A stretch of DNA of 64,000 nucleotides from Dromiciops gliroides (GCF_019393635.1 NC_057863.1:638686306-638750305); one strand, 5' to 3'; counted from the first letter of the stretch, positions 1 through 13,357 are shown. The notes: generated by a model from the sequence alone, not told the origin. A program made the numbers and translations.

Positions 1-387
1 TCCGGAAGCTCCTGTAATATTTTCTAGGAGTTCTTTGGACCTCTGGGTGTGGAATAGGAAAAAATGAGCAAATGATAGCAGATGTTTCCTTAGCTTGGTC
101 CCAGGTCATTGGCACGGGTGTGTGGGTCCCTTTAGTTCTATTGAACATTACAGTGAGACACCTAAGCTGCAGCTCATATCTCTTTAAGAAAAAGGAATAT
201 AAATTACTTTTTACTAGTTTGTGTACATTTCATCTTATCCATGTACATGTGTCCCCTCCTTTTACCCCCATCCAGTAGACTATAAGCTCATTGATGACAG
301 ACTCCCTTTCATTTTTGCCTTTTTCCATAGCACAGAGCCTAGAACATAACAGACATTTAATAAATACATAGCTCTCTCCCTTTTCCC

Positions 388-617
388 CTTCTTCTTCTTC
401 TTCTTCTTCTTCTTCTTCTTCTTCTTCTTCTTCTTCTTCTTCTTCTTCTTCTTCTTCTCCTTCTTCTCCTTCTTCTCCTCCTTCTCCTCCTTCTTCTCCT
501 CCTCCTTCTCCTCCTCCTCCTCCTCCTTCTCCTTCTCCTTCTCCTCCTTCTTCTTCTTCTTCTTCTTCTTCTTCTTCTTCTTCTTCTTCTTCTTCTTCTT
601 CTTCTTCTTCTTCTTCT
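388..617. repeat. long interrupted (CTT)n/(GAA)n triplet tract
   Basis: Two CTT runs (about 389-458 and 549-617) flank a CTC/CTT mixed centre. The minus strand is pure purine for over 200 bases. It is followed by a TCTCTG-rich tract to about 740. Long GAA tracts of this kind can form triplex DNA. Confidence 0.95.
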
Positions 618-2200
618 CTCTCTGTCTCTCTCCCCCTCTCTTTTTCTTTCTCTCTCATTGTCTCTCTTCTGTCTGTCTCTGTCTCTGTCTCTCACTCTCT
701 TTGTCTTTGTCTCTGTCTCTTTCTCTGCCTTTCCCTCTCTCCAAAAAACTAATTGCATGGGTTGCTGGGAGGGAAATAGAAGGTATCAGGACTGAACCAT
801 TAGAAAATATTTCAGGTACATTCTGCAAAGATAGCAAAACCAGATGACTTTGCATTGGTTTGGGGAAGATCAGTTGGAATTGAATCGATTTAAACTGGAT
901 TCAACAGACATTTACTGACTCCATACTGTGATCTAGGCACCAGAGATCAAAAAGGTAAAAAATAGTACCTGATTTGAGGAAAAGTGTACCTACAACTAGG
1001 CGTAGCAGGTAGGACTTCAAGCAGTTTAATGTCAAAGGAAGCTAAGAATTCAATGAGACAGAAGTGGGATGGCAGCACATCCCAGTGTAACACTCCTTCT
1101 GCTCTACTCCCTTGATCTTTCATTTCTGCCATCCAGTTGGGTACCCAGAGAGGCAACTGACTACTCTTGGGATTCTAAGGGAAACCCTTTGCATGTTTCC
1201 TAACACTTTAGCTCAAGAGTCCCCACCAGAGTACTTCCTATTAATAATCAGTCAGTAGATTTAATTAGCTTTTATCAAAGATATTTTTTGAGGTAGTATA
1301 GTAAGAATAATTAAGAACATTGCTATGAAAAGCCCAAGGTGTACTCTCCCACAACTACACATAGAATCCACGGGAAGAATGGCCACAGAATTGAGACAGA
1401 TGAATAGGAAACCCATGTGGCAAAGAAGCAAATAAAAACTCCTCATCCTAGTAGTCTTTTCTTGTGTCCTTGGTCCTTTGCCACAAGGGATCACACTCCC
1501 TAAAGCTTTCTTTTCACTTGAGTATCTGTCACTCCATAGCCATCTATCTCAAGGTAATCTGGATCCTACTAATCCAATGCCTCTTATTACATAATCAATT
1601 GGGGGTGGGAAGGAGAAAAAATCTAAAAAAAAGTCCCCTTATCCCTTCCTAAAGCAATGGCCTTCCCTCCCAGGGACACAATTTTTCTCCACTTCTACCT
1701 CCAAATCTCAAACTGATGAACAACTGTTCTGATAAACTACTGAAATTTCTTATTTAGTTAGCCAACTATACTGGTCTACTTTTTATTCAATCAAAGAGGT
1801 TCCCACCTCATAGAAGGATCACTGGTCAAAAATTCATCTTGTTTACCCATGTAAAACTTCATCATGTATGAATATGTTCTGTGATTATATTTGCTGAGCT
1901 GCGGGGTGTGAACCACATCTCCTTCTGCCCTCCTTCATTCTCTCTCTCTCCCTCTTCCCCCTTCTTCCTTCTCTCTCTTCCTGTCAATCTTCTCTGTTTC
2001 TCCTCCCTTTTTCATTTTTTCCCCTGCCCTTCCCTCCCATTCTTCCTTTCCTTTTTTTAGCACAGGGATTCTTCACCTTTTTTATATTCTGAACTGAGCC
2101 CTTTGGTCATCTGGTGAAGCCTAGGATCCCTTCTCAGAATCATGTTTCTAAATGCATAAAATTAAATACACAGGATTATAAAGGAAATTGACATTTTGTT

Positions 2201-2364
2201 CATTTTTTCTTTTCTTTTTCTTTTTTTTTTGCGGGGCAATGAGGGTTAAGTGACTTGCCCAGGGTCACACAGCTAGTAAGTCAAGTGTCTGAGACTGGAT
2301 TTGAATTCAGATCCTCCTGAATTCAGGGCCGGTGCTCTATCCATTGCACCATCTAGCTGCCCCC
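2201..2364 (-). mobile_element. CORE-SINE (WSINE1-like)
   Basis: Reference copy for this family: a tRNA-derived head (GGCAGCTAGGTGG, then a B-box-like GTTCAAATC), the MIR core CTAGCTGTGTGACCCTGGGC, and a short A tail. Duplication TGACATTTTGTT at 2189-2200 and 2365-2376. Confidence 0.92.
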
Positions 2365-2436
2365 TGACATTTTGTTGGAAAAAATGTTTTATCCAAATTC
2401 ATAGACCTCCTGACTCTCCTGGGAGGGGGTCTGTGG

Positions 2437-2534
2437 ATCCTGTGACCTGAGTTCAAATCCAACCTCAGACACATCCTAGCTGTGTTACCCTGGGCAAGTC
2501 ACTTAACCCCAATTGCCTCCAGAAAAAAAAAAAA
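2437..2534 (+). mobile_element. CORE-SINE, 5' truncated
   Basis: Starts at the GACCTGAGTTCAAATCC block and keeps the core and A tail. Confidence 0.75.
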
Positions 2535-3714
2535 GAAAGAAAACCTCTGCCTTAGTGCAATCCAGTGCCCAAGACATTTCCCTTCTCATTTTGTGGTCAA
2601 GTGACTTCTGGGTTTCCTTACTGGTGAGTTTCCACCATCACAGGGCCTTACTTTATAGGACAGTGGTCTTGCTGGAAAGAAATCAGTAATCCCAACACCA
2701 ACATGAAACAGGGAAGTAGGAAAGTGACTTTTCTCTGCTTATAATTCCCTTGGAACTAAGCACACTTTCAACTCTTCTTTGTTGCTTCCTAGCACAAAGA
2801 GAGGAAGGATACTGGACCTGATTTAGAAGAAATCAAAGAGTGGGAATGGAAGAGATTCTAAACTAGAGTTCACACCACTAGTTCCCACCACTTTGGGGCC
2901 AGGGCTTGGGGCCAGAATCCCTCTGTTATATTCCCAGTATCTGGGAATCTTGGGGCAGCTGATCCTCAGGTTTCTTAAACATCCAGTGTTGGAGGCGGGG
3001 CGGGGGGGGTGCCATAAACACAAAGCCCCAAGCCAGGCAACTTACTGGACTCTGGGAGTTTATTGCACAGACATCTAGTGCTTAGTGCTGAGTCTAGAAG
3101 AGCCTACTATGTGCATAGTGCTGCCTTGATGGTAGAAGGAGGCTCTGAAAGGCTCAATCATTGAAATCCTACCCTGGGCCAGGCTTCCCTAGGGCCCTTT
3201 GTGTCTTTTGAACACCACCACCATATAGTGATGGCCAAGAATTTGGAAGAATTAGCCCCATGATACTGAGTATTAAATACAGATCACCATGGCAATCCTT
3301 GCAGTTCGGCCTGTTGAGCTGAATACTAATGTTCTTTTTACTCTTATTAAAATAGACAAAACCAGATTTAACTGTGAATGGTGCCAATCTCCTTCCAATT
3401 TCTTTCTTTTTCTTTTTTCTTTTCCTGTTCCTCTTTTATACTCCAGTGGCTGAGATCCTAGACTCCAAAGCATGACAGGCCTGAGAGGTTTAGCAGGTTT
3501 TTACAAGGAGAGAGAACTAGTTAAAGAGGATGTGAGTTGGACTCAGCAACTGGAACATGTGGGTTCAAATGCCATCTTAGGCACCTGCTAGCTGTGTGAC
3601 CCTGGATGAGTCACTTAACCTTTCTGACTCTCATTTCCTCATTTGTAAAATGGGAATCATAACACTCGTTTCACAGAGTTGTTGTGAAAGTCAATCAATC
3701 AAGAGGCATTTGTT

Positions 3715-3868
3715 GGGGCAGCTAGGTGGTGCAGTGGATAGAGCACTGGCCCTGGATTCAGGAGTACCTGAGTTCAAATCTGGCCTCAGGCACTTGACTA
3801 GCTGTGTAACCCTGGGCAAGTCACTTAACCCTCATTGCCCCACAAAAAAAAAAAAAAAAAGAAAAGAA
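3715..3868 (+). mobile_element. CORE-SINE
   Basis: Duplication AAGAGGCATTTGTT at 3701-3714 and 3869-3882. Inserted in an older repeat. Confidence 0.92.
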
Positions 3869-5074
3869 AAGAGGCATTTGTTAAGGGAGGTATTATGTGC
3901 CAGGCACTGTGCTAAGGGGTGGGTCAAATTAGATAATTTATAAAAAGCACAAAGTAAAACCTAAAAAGGCAGGTTGACATAAAGGATGGAGCCCTGAGCC
4001 TGGAGTCAGGAAGGTCTGAGTTCAGCTCCTACTTCAGCCACTTACCAAGTGTCTTCAGCCCCTAAGCAAGTGTCTTAACTTCTCAAACACTCAGTTTCTT
4101 CACCTGTGAAATGGGGAAAATAATAGTACCCATCTCACAGGGCTGTGGTGAATATCAAGTGGGCATCAGATAGAGTGTTTAAGATGGAGGCAGGAAGACC
4201 TGAGTTTGAATCCTGCCTCAGATACTGGCTGTGATCCCCCTGGGTAAGTCACTAAGTCTCTCTGGGCCTCAGTCAGATCCCTCATCTGTAAAATGTGGGT
4301 GTGAGCACCAACCTCTGGGGTTGTTGTGAGGATCCAATGAGATGCTGTTTGTAAAGAGCTTCACAAACCTCAAAGCACTATCTAAATGATGGCTGTTATT
4401 ATTCTAAATCTTCGCCCTCACCACCACCCACCACCACCCACTCACTACCACCATGGAATGGGAAGAATAGGCTGGCTTCCAGAGACTTTGCCAACAATGG
4501 GCCCTTCTCAGCTCTACTGCCTGCCTGGCTAACAAAGCCCCTTCAGTCACCCAGGGAAGATCTGGTCGCCAGCATACCCATCTGGACCACTCTGTGAGTG
4601 CCCCAGCACACACAGGCACGTCCTCCCGCTGACGTTAACACTGACGGATCAGAGAAGCAGCCATCTCCCTCCCGTCCCCTTGCTGCCCCTTCCTCCTCTG
4701 TGAGGCCACCCTGGGGGGAACCTAACATGAGGGAGGCACCGTTACCAGAAGCTCCCAGGCTTGGAGCTGAAACGATGGTGCCCAGAGATGTTGCCAGGTG
4801 CCAAACGGGGTGATGAATGTAGAATACGTTGCACTGAGTATGAGGAATGTAATGAAATCTTGGGAGACTTTTTGAAAATAAAAAGTGTATGTGTGTACAT
4901 GAAACAAATGAGTACATATGAATTATCATCACTAAAGGAAAAGTTGATGAGAATGAATGGACAAAGGATCTTAGTGAGGACTTGGGGGCGGGGGAGGTTT
5001 GAAAGAGTATAAGGATGCTTTAGACATCGAAAGGAATACATGTAGTTGGAAAGCTCAGTCCTTTATGATACTGT

Positions 5075-5331
5075 TATTGTTGATCTCTTGTCCAGTCATG
5101 TCCAATTTGTGACCTCACTTGGGGTTTTCTTGGAAAAAGATCCTGGAGTGGTTTGCCATTTGCTTCTCCAGTTCATTTTACAGATGAGGAAACTGAGGCA
5201 AACAGGGTGAAGTGACTTGCCCAGGGTAACACAGCTACTAAGTTTCCGAGGCCACATTTGAATTCAAAAAGATGATGAGTCTTCCCTATTCCCAGCCCAG
5301 TACTCTCTGCACCATGGTGCCACCTAGCTGT
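5075..5331 (-). mobile_element. MAR1-like longer SINE
   Basis: Differs from the short SINE by a longer 3' part, which on this strand reads GAGTGGTTTGCCATTTGCTT and TCATTTTACAGATGAGGAAA before the core. Confidence 0.8.
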
Positions 5332-6091
5332 AGTGTTTGTATTGATGTCCAATGTTAAGTTTCTAATATGTAAAGGTGGGGGTCAACTGAATCAATCAAT
5401 AAATCAATCAATTATTTCCATCCTACTTAAAGTAACTAACATGTCACGCCTTTTCTCCCATGGGTGAGTTCCTCACATGGCCTCCTTTTTGGGGAGGAGC
5501 CTAGGCTGGCCAGTCCTTTCCAGCTCTGGGCTTCTCAAAACTATGTGCTGATACTGGTGCCCCCTTCTTTTCCCCACCCCAACTTTTCAGCTCCCCTTTT
5601 TTGTGGTGTCTTCCCTGATTAGAATGCAAGCTTCTTGAGGGTATGGGCTGTCTTCCTCTTTGCTTGTACTGGCATCCTAACTTTAACGCTTTTGTCAGGT
5701 GAGAAGACTTCCATTGAATTAGTCAGCAAGGGCATCAAACCAAGTGTTCTACCTAGCTAATGAAACTGGGAAGGTCTGAAACATGTCCAGCCATTGGAGG
5801 AAGTGAAATGATACATGACAGGAAGTGTATGGAGGTTGCCTGGAGAGACTCAGTCATGCCTTGTGGGTTTGGGGTGAGTCAGCCAGTGTGACCTGGAATT
5901 CCTATGCTTAGCTAGCTCTGTGTTGGAGGTTGTTCACACCAAGTCCTTAAGGGGTAATCATTGAGGATGACCTTACAAACTTTGAAATTTCAGAAGCAGC
6001 TGTTTTTGAAGGATGAAAATCGAGTTAATAATGTATATATCTCATCATTGTCTTGGTTGTGATTATTTTTTATCTGTTCTAAAAATAAAGT

Positions 6092-6260
6092 CACCCAATT
6101 GAAAAAGAAAGAAAGAAAGAAAGAACGAAAGAAAGAAAGAAAGGAAGGAAGGAAGAAAGAAAGTTCAGAACTTTGGACTTCCCATGGATTTCCTAGCAGT
6201 GTCTTCAAAATATCTGCATTGGGACAAGAAGAAAAATTGCCTGCCCTAAGAAAAGTCAGT

Positions 6261-6294
<34 letters not shown>

Positions 6295-6310
6295 CAACAA
6301 CAACAACAGC
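6092..6310. repeat. (GAAA)n and (AAT)n(AAC)n microsatellites
   Basis: GAAA/GGAA repeats run from 6099 to about 6162, and an ATA run followed by ACA repeats from about 6261 to 6308. The latter abuts an old minus-strand MIR and probably derives from its tail. Confidence 0.85.
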
Positions 6311-6639
6311 TAGCATTTGTATAGTGCTCTAATGTTCTCGTTTGATCTTCACAACAATCCTGTGAGACAGGTGCTATTATTGCCACTCACTCAGCTCATA
6401 AGTGTGTCTGAGTTCATATTTGAACTCAGGTCTTCCTTGCTTCAAGTCCAAGGCTCTATCCACTTCACCCCCTAAAAACTTTGCTAAACCACAGGAAATA
6501 ACACCAGGATTTCACAAAAGGAGGAAAGGATATCCAGTTAACCCTTTGTCACATGTGCTCTCTAAGCCGGAGCCCTACTTTCCTCTGTACTAGTGGGACA
6601 GTGTAAGCCCTAAGTTGTTTTATTGAGAGGGATATTTTG

Positions 6640-7580
6640 TACCTATTGTTCTTACTAGATCGGTTTAACAAAACTTCCTGCCACAAATCTCTTCCCGATC
6701 CAGACCATGTTCCACTGGTTTGCGCAGTGATCTTCCTGAAGCACAGATTTGATCATGTAGGTCAGAGCCTGGTTAGGTAGCTAATTGTACTTACCTCCCA
6801 AGGCTGTTACGAGGATCAGATGAAAAAATATTTATAGAGTGCTTAGAACAGTGTCCAGTATATAGTAGGTGCTTAATAAATATTTCTTTCCTTCCTAATC
6901 AATAAACTCTAATGGCTACCTATAGCCTCTTGGATCAAAGATAAATGTTGGGCTTTTAAAGCTCTTTGTAACCTGCCCCCCCAACCTTTCTAATCTTCTT
7001 ACTTCTTTTATTCGGGAGGGGGGCAATGAGAGTTAAGTAACTTGCCTACGGTCACACAGCTAGTGAATGTCAAGTGTCTGAAGTAGGATTTGAACTCAGG
7101 TCCTCCTGAATTCAAGGCCAGTGCTTTATCCACTGAACCAGCTAGCTGCCCCCAAATCTTCTTACTTCTTGCCCTCCACCCCCACCTCCCTCCATGTACT
7201 CCCAGTAATACCAGCCTCCTTGTTGTATCACGAACAAACAAGACTCTTCATCTCCCGCCTCCATGCATTTTCTCTGGCTGTGTCCCATGCCTGAAATGTC
7301 CTCCCTCTTCATCTCCACCTCCTATCTTTCCTGGATTCCTTCAAGTACCAGCTAAAATTTCACTTTCCACAAGAAGCCTTTCTTAGAACCCCCCCCCCAA
7401 TTATTCCAGTGCCTTTCCTTGATTATTTACAATTTACCTTGTCTATACCTTGTTTACATGTAGCCATTTGTGTTTTGTCTCCTCTATTGCCCTTGAGGAC
7501 AGGGACTGGTTTTTCCATTTATTTGTATCTCTAGTTCTTAGCACAGTTACAGTATCTGGCACACAGTATTATATAAATGC
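6640..7580 (+). mobile_element. L2-type LINE remnant, interrupted
   Basis: Pieces of L2 ORF2 C-terminal and 3' UTR sequence (TTGAGGACAGGGACTGG and the cleavage-site region near 7500-7580), interrupted by an old MIR (about 6765-6895) and a SINE (7008-7154). Confidence 0.6.
7008..7154 (-). mobile_element. CORE-SINE
   Basis: Duplication AATCTTCTTACTTCTT at 6992-7007 and 7155-7170. Lies inside an L2 copy. Confidence 0.92.
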
Positions 7581-7882
7581 TTCTTCCCTTCCCTTCCATG
7601 ATTCAGTAGATAAGTTCTAGAGGGTTACCTAAGACTCTAGGAGATTATAGGTTCATAGATCCACAGCTGAAAGGTCCCACAGAGGTCATCTAGTCCAACC
7701 ACCTTGTTTTGCAAATACCCACCATGATAACTATAGGGTTAATTGACTTGACTGAGGTCTCATCACAAAGAATCAGAGGCAGGGTTTGAACCCAGTTCTT
7801 CCAGATTCTGGGTCAAGTACCTTATCTACTAGATCTTATCGTAGGGCAAGTATTATCTCAATTTTACAGATTGAGAAAATTG

Positions 7883-8030
7883 TTGTTGTTGTTTTTTTAG
7901 TGAGGCAATTGGGGTTAAGTGACTTGCCCAGGGTCAGCTAGTAAGTGTTAAGTGTCTGAGGCCGGATTTGAACTCAGGTCCTCCTGACTCCAGGGCCGGT
8001 GCTCTATCCCCTGCACCACCTAGCTGCCCC
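7883..8030 (-). mobile_element. CORE-SINE
   Basis: Duplication CAGATTGAGAAAATTG at 7867-7882 and 8031-8046, inserted in an old MIR. Confidence 0.92.
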
Positions 8031-9002
8031 CAGATTGAGAAAATTGAAGCTCAGAGATCTATGATCCTATCACTTTCCAACTACCTGACAGGCAGAGGCT
8101 CTGGAGACAGGAAAGAGGGGGAGAAAGATAAGGTTCAAAGGGAAGGAGAGAGGAAAATGGGTGTCTCTTGAAAGCAGAGGTACCTAAGACACCCCCCCCC
8201 CATGGACTTGTTGATCTACCCTGACCCTCAGCCTCAGAGAAGACTTTACATCAAGGAAATCCTGGGGTCAGCCATTCAAGCTTCACAGGACCTGTGAAAG
8301 GGAATTTGAGTCCAATGAGAAAGAACTGCTATTCTTAGAATGTGTCCCAGTGCCGGCAAAGGAGCAGATGGGACTGTAGGCAAGCAGCAAAGCCAGATCA
8401 GAAGAGTGCAGGGACAAGCAGTAAAAGCAGCCACTGCCACAGGAGACAGTATGGTAGAGTGGAAGAGACCTGAATTTGGAATCCAAGAACCCGGTTCTGA
8501 GAAGGCAAGCAAGAGGATATCAATTATACTAGCACATGGTGTTTTAGCGTGTGTTGAACTGAATTTAGTCTCCTAGCAAAGTTGGGGCCATTTGGAAAAC
8601 TGTATAATATGTGAAATGATTTGCAAAAGACATGCAGAGAGATTCCCAAGTGAAGTATTTCTTAACCCATATTGCTAGAATGCTAGATTTGAGAGTGGTT
8701 CGTATGTGCCCGCAGGAATATGGGGAATCTAGGACAAAGGATAGCGGCTCCACTCTGCTTCCTTCAGTCTTACTAAAGTGAAGCTTCAGGGTAATTTTGC
8801 CTGACCACAATATAGCATATGGGGCATGAGGGAAGTTACAAGGTCTTAACTCACCCCAACTCAAATACCTAACTGAGCTGGAAAGCAAAACACAGCTTTC
8901 CCCTCTAAGAGACTTTGCTGGCTGGGTGCTTCAAAACTGAATCACAAAAGAACTAAGTTAGCCTGGGGCATTGGGCCCCATCTACAAAGAGAGGATTGTA
9001 AG

Positions 9003-9215
9003 GACCTGGAGGAAGACTCATCTTCCTGAATTCAAATCTGGTCCCAGATACCTACTAGTTGTGTGACCCTGGGCAAGTCACTTTACCCTGTCTGCTTCAG
9101 TTCCCTCATCTGTAAAATGAGCTGGAGAAGGAAACATAAACTACTCCAGTCTCTTTGCCAAGAAAACCCCAAATGGGGTCAAGAAGTGTTGGACACTACT
9201 GAAAAATGAACAATT
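9003..9215 (+). mobile_element. MAR1-like longer SINE
   Basis: Core at 9050-9090, then CTGTAAAATGAGCTGGAGAA and the AAAACCCCAAATGGGGTCAA block; ends near TGAAAAATGAACAA. Confidence 0.8.
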
Positions 9216-10380
9216 TAATAAAGAACCAACAATGGCAATAGCATCTCAGCGGAGAACCAGCAGATGGCAGTACAGCATGGGAAGCAGCCCAGAAGATGAA
9301 ATCAGTGGATCAGAACTTACGTCAGCAGCTCAGTGGGGGAGTAGCATGCTTCACCTACCAGAGTTGCTTGAGCTCCCTTTTCTCCTCCCACCAATAGTGG
9401 AGGGGAGCCTGTGGGAAAGTGTGTCCCCCATTTATTTGCTGGAAAGACCCTTGCCTCATTATTTACTGCTTTGTTACATTAAACTCCTTAAATGAAAGTT
9501 AAATGGCCTCTTAATGGGAAAACATTGGTTGGGGGCTCTGATCCAGAACAAATCTTGATTCTACTGTAACTTTAGGGACCCATTTTTGAGAGGGACATAA
9601 GCAACCAATAAAATATAAGCTCTTTGAGGTCAGAAATGTTTGTTGTTTTCTTTTCTTACTTTTCTTGTTGTCTTTAAATCTTCAGCTCCTAACACGATGC
9701 CTGGCACATTGGAGGTGCTTAATAATTGTTTGCTGTTTGATTATTTACAAGGGAATCTGGAATAAATGATCTACTTGTTTAGTGCTGACCTTATTAGGAC
9801 CACAGTGTATTTCCCCAAGGGCTTAGTGGGTGCCTAATACCAAGCGAGCTACAGACAATCCCCCATTCCCTCTGCTCTAAAGTCAATGAGGGTCCTTAGC
9901 AAAAGTGCCAGACGTATTGTTGTCCACTGCTCTGAAGAGAATTCCAATTCCCTATAGATGGACCCCAGACTGGAACCATAACCAGCAATCATTCCACTTG
10001 GGATAAGTGCCACAAATTATGACTAGGGAAAGGGGAACAAAATATGCTCTCAAGTTGAGAGGGAGTGAGGAAGGAAGGAATCAACATTCATTAAGCACCT
10101 ACTACCTACAGCTATCATTTCACGCAATCCTCACAACCACCCTTAGGAGGTAAGTACAATCATTATCCCTACTTTACAGTTAAGGACACTGAGGCAGACA
10201 GAGGTTAAGTGAGAGGGATCATTAATGAGGTTGCTGCTTGGGCATCTGTTATAGCAAGGTAGTGGGGGTGAGACAAGGCAAGGTAGAAGAGGAGGGTCAT
10301 GTGGTAGCTTCCTTTTTTAAGGAATAATTCTTGCCAGCACTTAGCATAGTGCCTGGTATCATTGCTAAATGAATGCTTAC

Positions 10381-10541
10381 GGGGCAGCTAGGTGGTGTAG
10401 TGGAGAAAGCACTGGCCTTGGATTCAGGAGGACCTGAGTTCAAATCCAGCCTCAGACACGACACTTACTAGCTGTGTGACCCTGGGCAAGTCACTTAACC
10501 TTCATTGCTCAGCCAAAAAAAAAAAGAGAGAGAGAGAGACA
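10381..10541 (+). mobile_element. CORE-SINE with a GA-repeat tail
   Basis: Duplication GCTAAATGAATGCTT at 10364-10378 and 10542-10556. The A tail ends in an AG run. Confidence 0.9.
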
Positions 10542-11281
10542 GCTAAATGAATGCTTGTTGATTGCCAACTAGTTGTTATAATTCATTATTTCTTTGCTGT
10601 AAAGTTCTGCTGAATGCTGTCAATGCCTTCTAAATTCAGCACCCTGGGGCAAAGGTCCAATGGCCTCCACCTTGGTTATGGTTCCTGCCCAGTTTATAAG
10701 GGTCAGACCAAATAGCCCAATTCCAATGACTTTTGTTACAGGAAGCCCTGATATGAATCCCCAAACCAGTTTCCTCCCAAGCTGCAGACTTTGATCAGTG
10801 TTCAACCTTTACTCCACTCACATCATAATTACAGGAATAGATCTGAGTGTTTAAAGAACAGACACATTACTAGTTTTCCCCAGCCATGTAAACATGTAGG
10901 CGAAAATAAGCATACTGCATGGGCTGGATTGAGTGATTGCCGGTTGCAGATAGAGGAACATTTTTTAAAATCTCATGTTCTTGTGGTTAGGGGTAGAGCA
11001 TTCATCCTAAGCTGTGTGGGTGACATACCTCTTCTCTAAATAGACCCCTCACTGGGACATGGCAGCAGTCGGGAGGGAGCAAAACTTTAAGAAAACAGAT
11101 AATAACAATCGGGGAAAAACAAAGGGGAGAGCGAGTGGGAGGATGGAAGGCTGCCACTGGTTGGCCAGACAATATGCCCCCGGGAGACTTAGAGAGATGC
11201 TTAGGAACAAGCCAATGGCGGGGAGTGTCTGACGGCAGACAGGCAATCTGAGAGGCTTCCTTTTAAATTTTTATTAATGCC

Positions 11282-11448
11282 GTTTTGTTTTGTTTCGTTT
11301 TTTGTTTGTTTTTGCAGGGCAATGAGGATTAAGTGACTTGCCCAAGGTCACACAGCTAGTAAGTGTCAAGTGTCTGAGGTCGGATTTGAACTCAGGTCCT
11401 CCTGAATCCAGGGCCGGTGCTTTATCCACTGTGCCACCTAGCTGCCCC
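11282..11448 (-). mobile_element. CORE-SINE
   Basis: TTTTG-rich tail; imperfect duplication AATGCC(G)TTTTG on both sides. Confidence 0.88.
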
Positions 11449-12260
11449 CAATGCCTTTTGGTTTTTAACAACATTGTCCTTTCCCTGATTTTCCCCATTG
11501 AACCAATCCTAGAAAGTAATCATAATAATAGTAATAATATAATAACTAGCATGCATATTGTACTTGCTATGTGCCAGGTGTTGTGCTAAATGCTTTACCA
11601 AGATTATCAGAAAGAAAACTGACAGCACCAAGTAACCGTGTCTGATAGAACTTGAAGTATTCCACACCCAAAGTCCACCACCTTTCTACTGAAGGAAAGG
11701 ATGTGTGTTTAATTGTCTCTTCTCTTGAGATGAAGGCTGGTCATTGGAATTCCACTACCTTTTAATTGGTACTGTTGTAGGCATTGTGTATACTTTTCTT
11801 TTTGTTCTGTTTACCTTGCTGTAAATCAGTTCATATGAGTGTGCCCATGTGTCTCTGAATTCCTCAGATTTGTTGCTTCTTTTAGGGCCATGGCTGGTGT
11901 TACATTACATTTCTACATCACGATTTATTCAACCATTTGCCAATTAATGGACAGCTACAGACTCCCAGAATTTCAGAGCTGGAAAGAAGCCCAGAAATGA
12001 CCTCATACCACCTGTGACTGAATAAGAAACCCCCGCCCCCTCGTAACATCCATAACACATGGTTATCCAGCCTCTATTTGAAGACCTCAGACAGAGCTCA
12101 CCACCCTCTCAAGGCAGCTCCTTCCTCTTCCAGCTAGCTCTGGTGGCTAGAAAGTTTCTCCTGATATCCTGTTTGATCTGGCCTCTGTGTAACCTCCCTC
12201 CACTGGTTCCCTGGTTCTTCCCCCTGGGGCCAAGGAGAACCATGCTGATCTGTTTCACAG

Positions 12261-12380
12261 GCACAGGGATAGGGATAGGGGTATGGATAACAATAGGGCT
12301 AGGGCTAGAGACAGGGGCAGGGCTAGGGAAACAGACAAGGGTAGGGCTAGGGCTAGGGAAGGGACAGGAATAGGGATGGG
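12261..12380 (+). repeat. degenerate TAGGGC/CTAGGG hexamer tract
   Basis: About 120 bases built from imperfect units such as GGGATA, GGGCTA and GGGTAG, with G-triplets spaced every 3-6 bases. It resembles a telomere-variant-like minisatellite and could form G-quadruplexes on the plus strand. Confidence 0.7.
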
Positions 12381-13183
12381 GACTGGACTTGCTTGGCTAC
12401 TGTGGTGCAATAGGGATTTTTCTTTTGGTTGTTCTTATTACAGGGCATGTCCTGCTTGACTACTATGGTGCAGTGGATATATTACTGGGCTTGGAATCAG
12501 GAAGATCTGAGTTCAAACTCTGCCTCACATGTTTATAATATCTGTGACAATGGGAGAGCCGTGCAATTTCTCTCAGCCTCAGTTTCCCCATTTGGATATG
12601 AGGGTGTAGGATTCCATGGCCTTCCAGCTTTAAATCTATTAGACTATTTCATTGATACAGGGAACTCTCAGGTGCAGAAACCCTTTGTCAGTGTAGGGTC
12701 TCACCTCTTCTGCAACTTAGAGTCTCAGAGAATTCCTCAGACTAGGGAGCACATAGGGCCCTCTAAATATTTGAAGACGGCTGTCATGTTCTTCCTTTGT
12801 CTCCTCTTCTCTTCTCCAGCCTAAATATACACGGTTCTGTGGGGGAGCTGGGCTACAGATTGAGTAGGAAGAGGAGCCTGGGCTGGCTCCCTAGCGAGGC
12901 AGTATGCTCCAGTGAATAGAAGAATGCTTTCTGTGGGAGTCAGGAGCCCAGGGTTCAGCATCTCACCTCAGACACCCCAACCTCCACCCACTCTGTGTGC
13001 CCTATTCCTCCCTTTGTTTTCAGGGATTTTTTCTACCACAAAATCTACAGCTATGAATTCTCTGGCACATACAAGGCTTTTTCTTCTGACCCACGGGCAA
13101 CTCAATCTCAGTGTGACCAAAACAGCTCATTCTCTTTCTCCAGAGACCCATCCCTCTATTTCTGTGGTTGGTATCTCCATCCT

Positions 13184-13357
13184 TCCATTCCCCCAGGTTC
13201 ACATCCTCGATACCCTCCTCTCCCTCATCAGATTCACCATCCCCTCAACCTCTCAACTATTATCAGTTTCTCTTTCTTCTCTCCTCCTTTTCCTCCTCCT
13301 TTCTCCCTCCTCCTTCTTTTCTTCTCCTTCTCTTTCTTCTCCTGCTTCTCCCTCCCT

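Noticed and set aside
230-758. Long minus-strand frames of poly-Glu and poly-Arg
   Set aside because: They are simply translations of the GAA/CTT triplet repeat in different frames; there is no start context, homology or codon bias.
4543-4932. 129-residue minus-strand frame near 4.5-4.9 kb and overlapping frames
   Set aside because: No homology recognised, several equally long frames on both strands, and no splice or promoter context.
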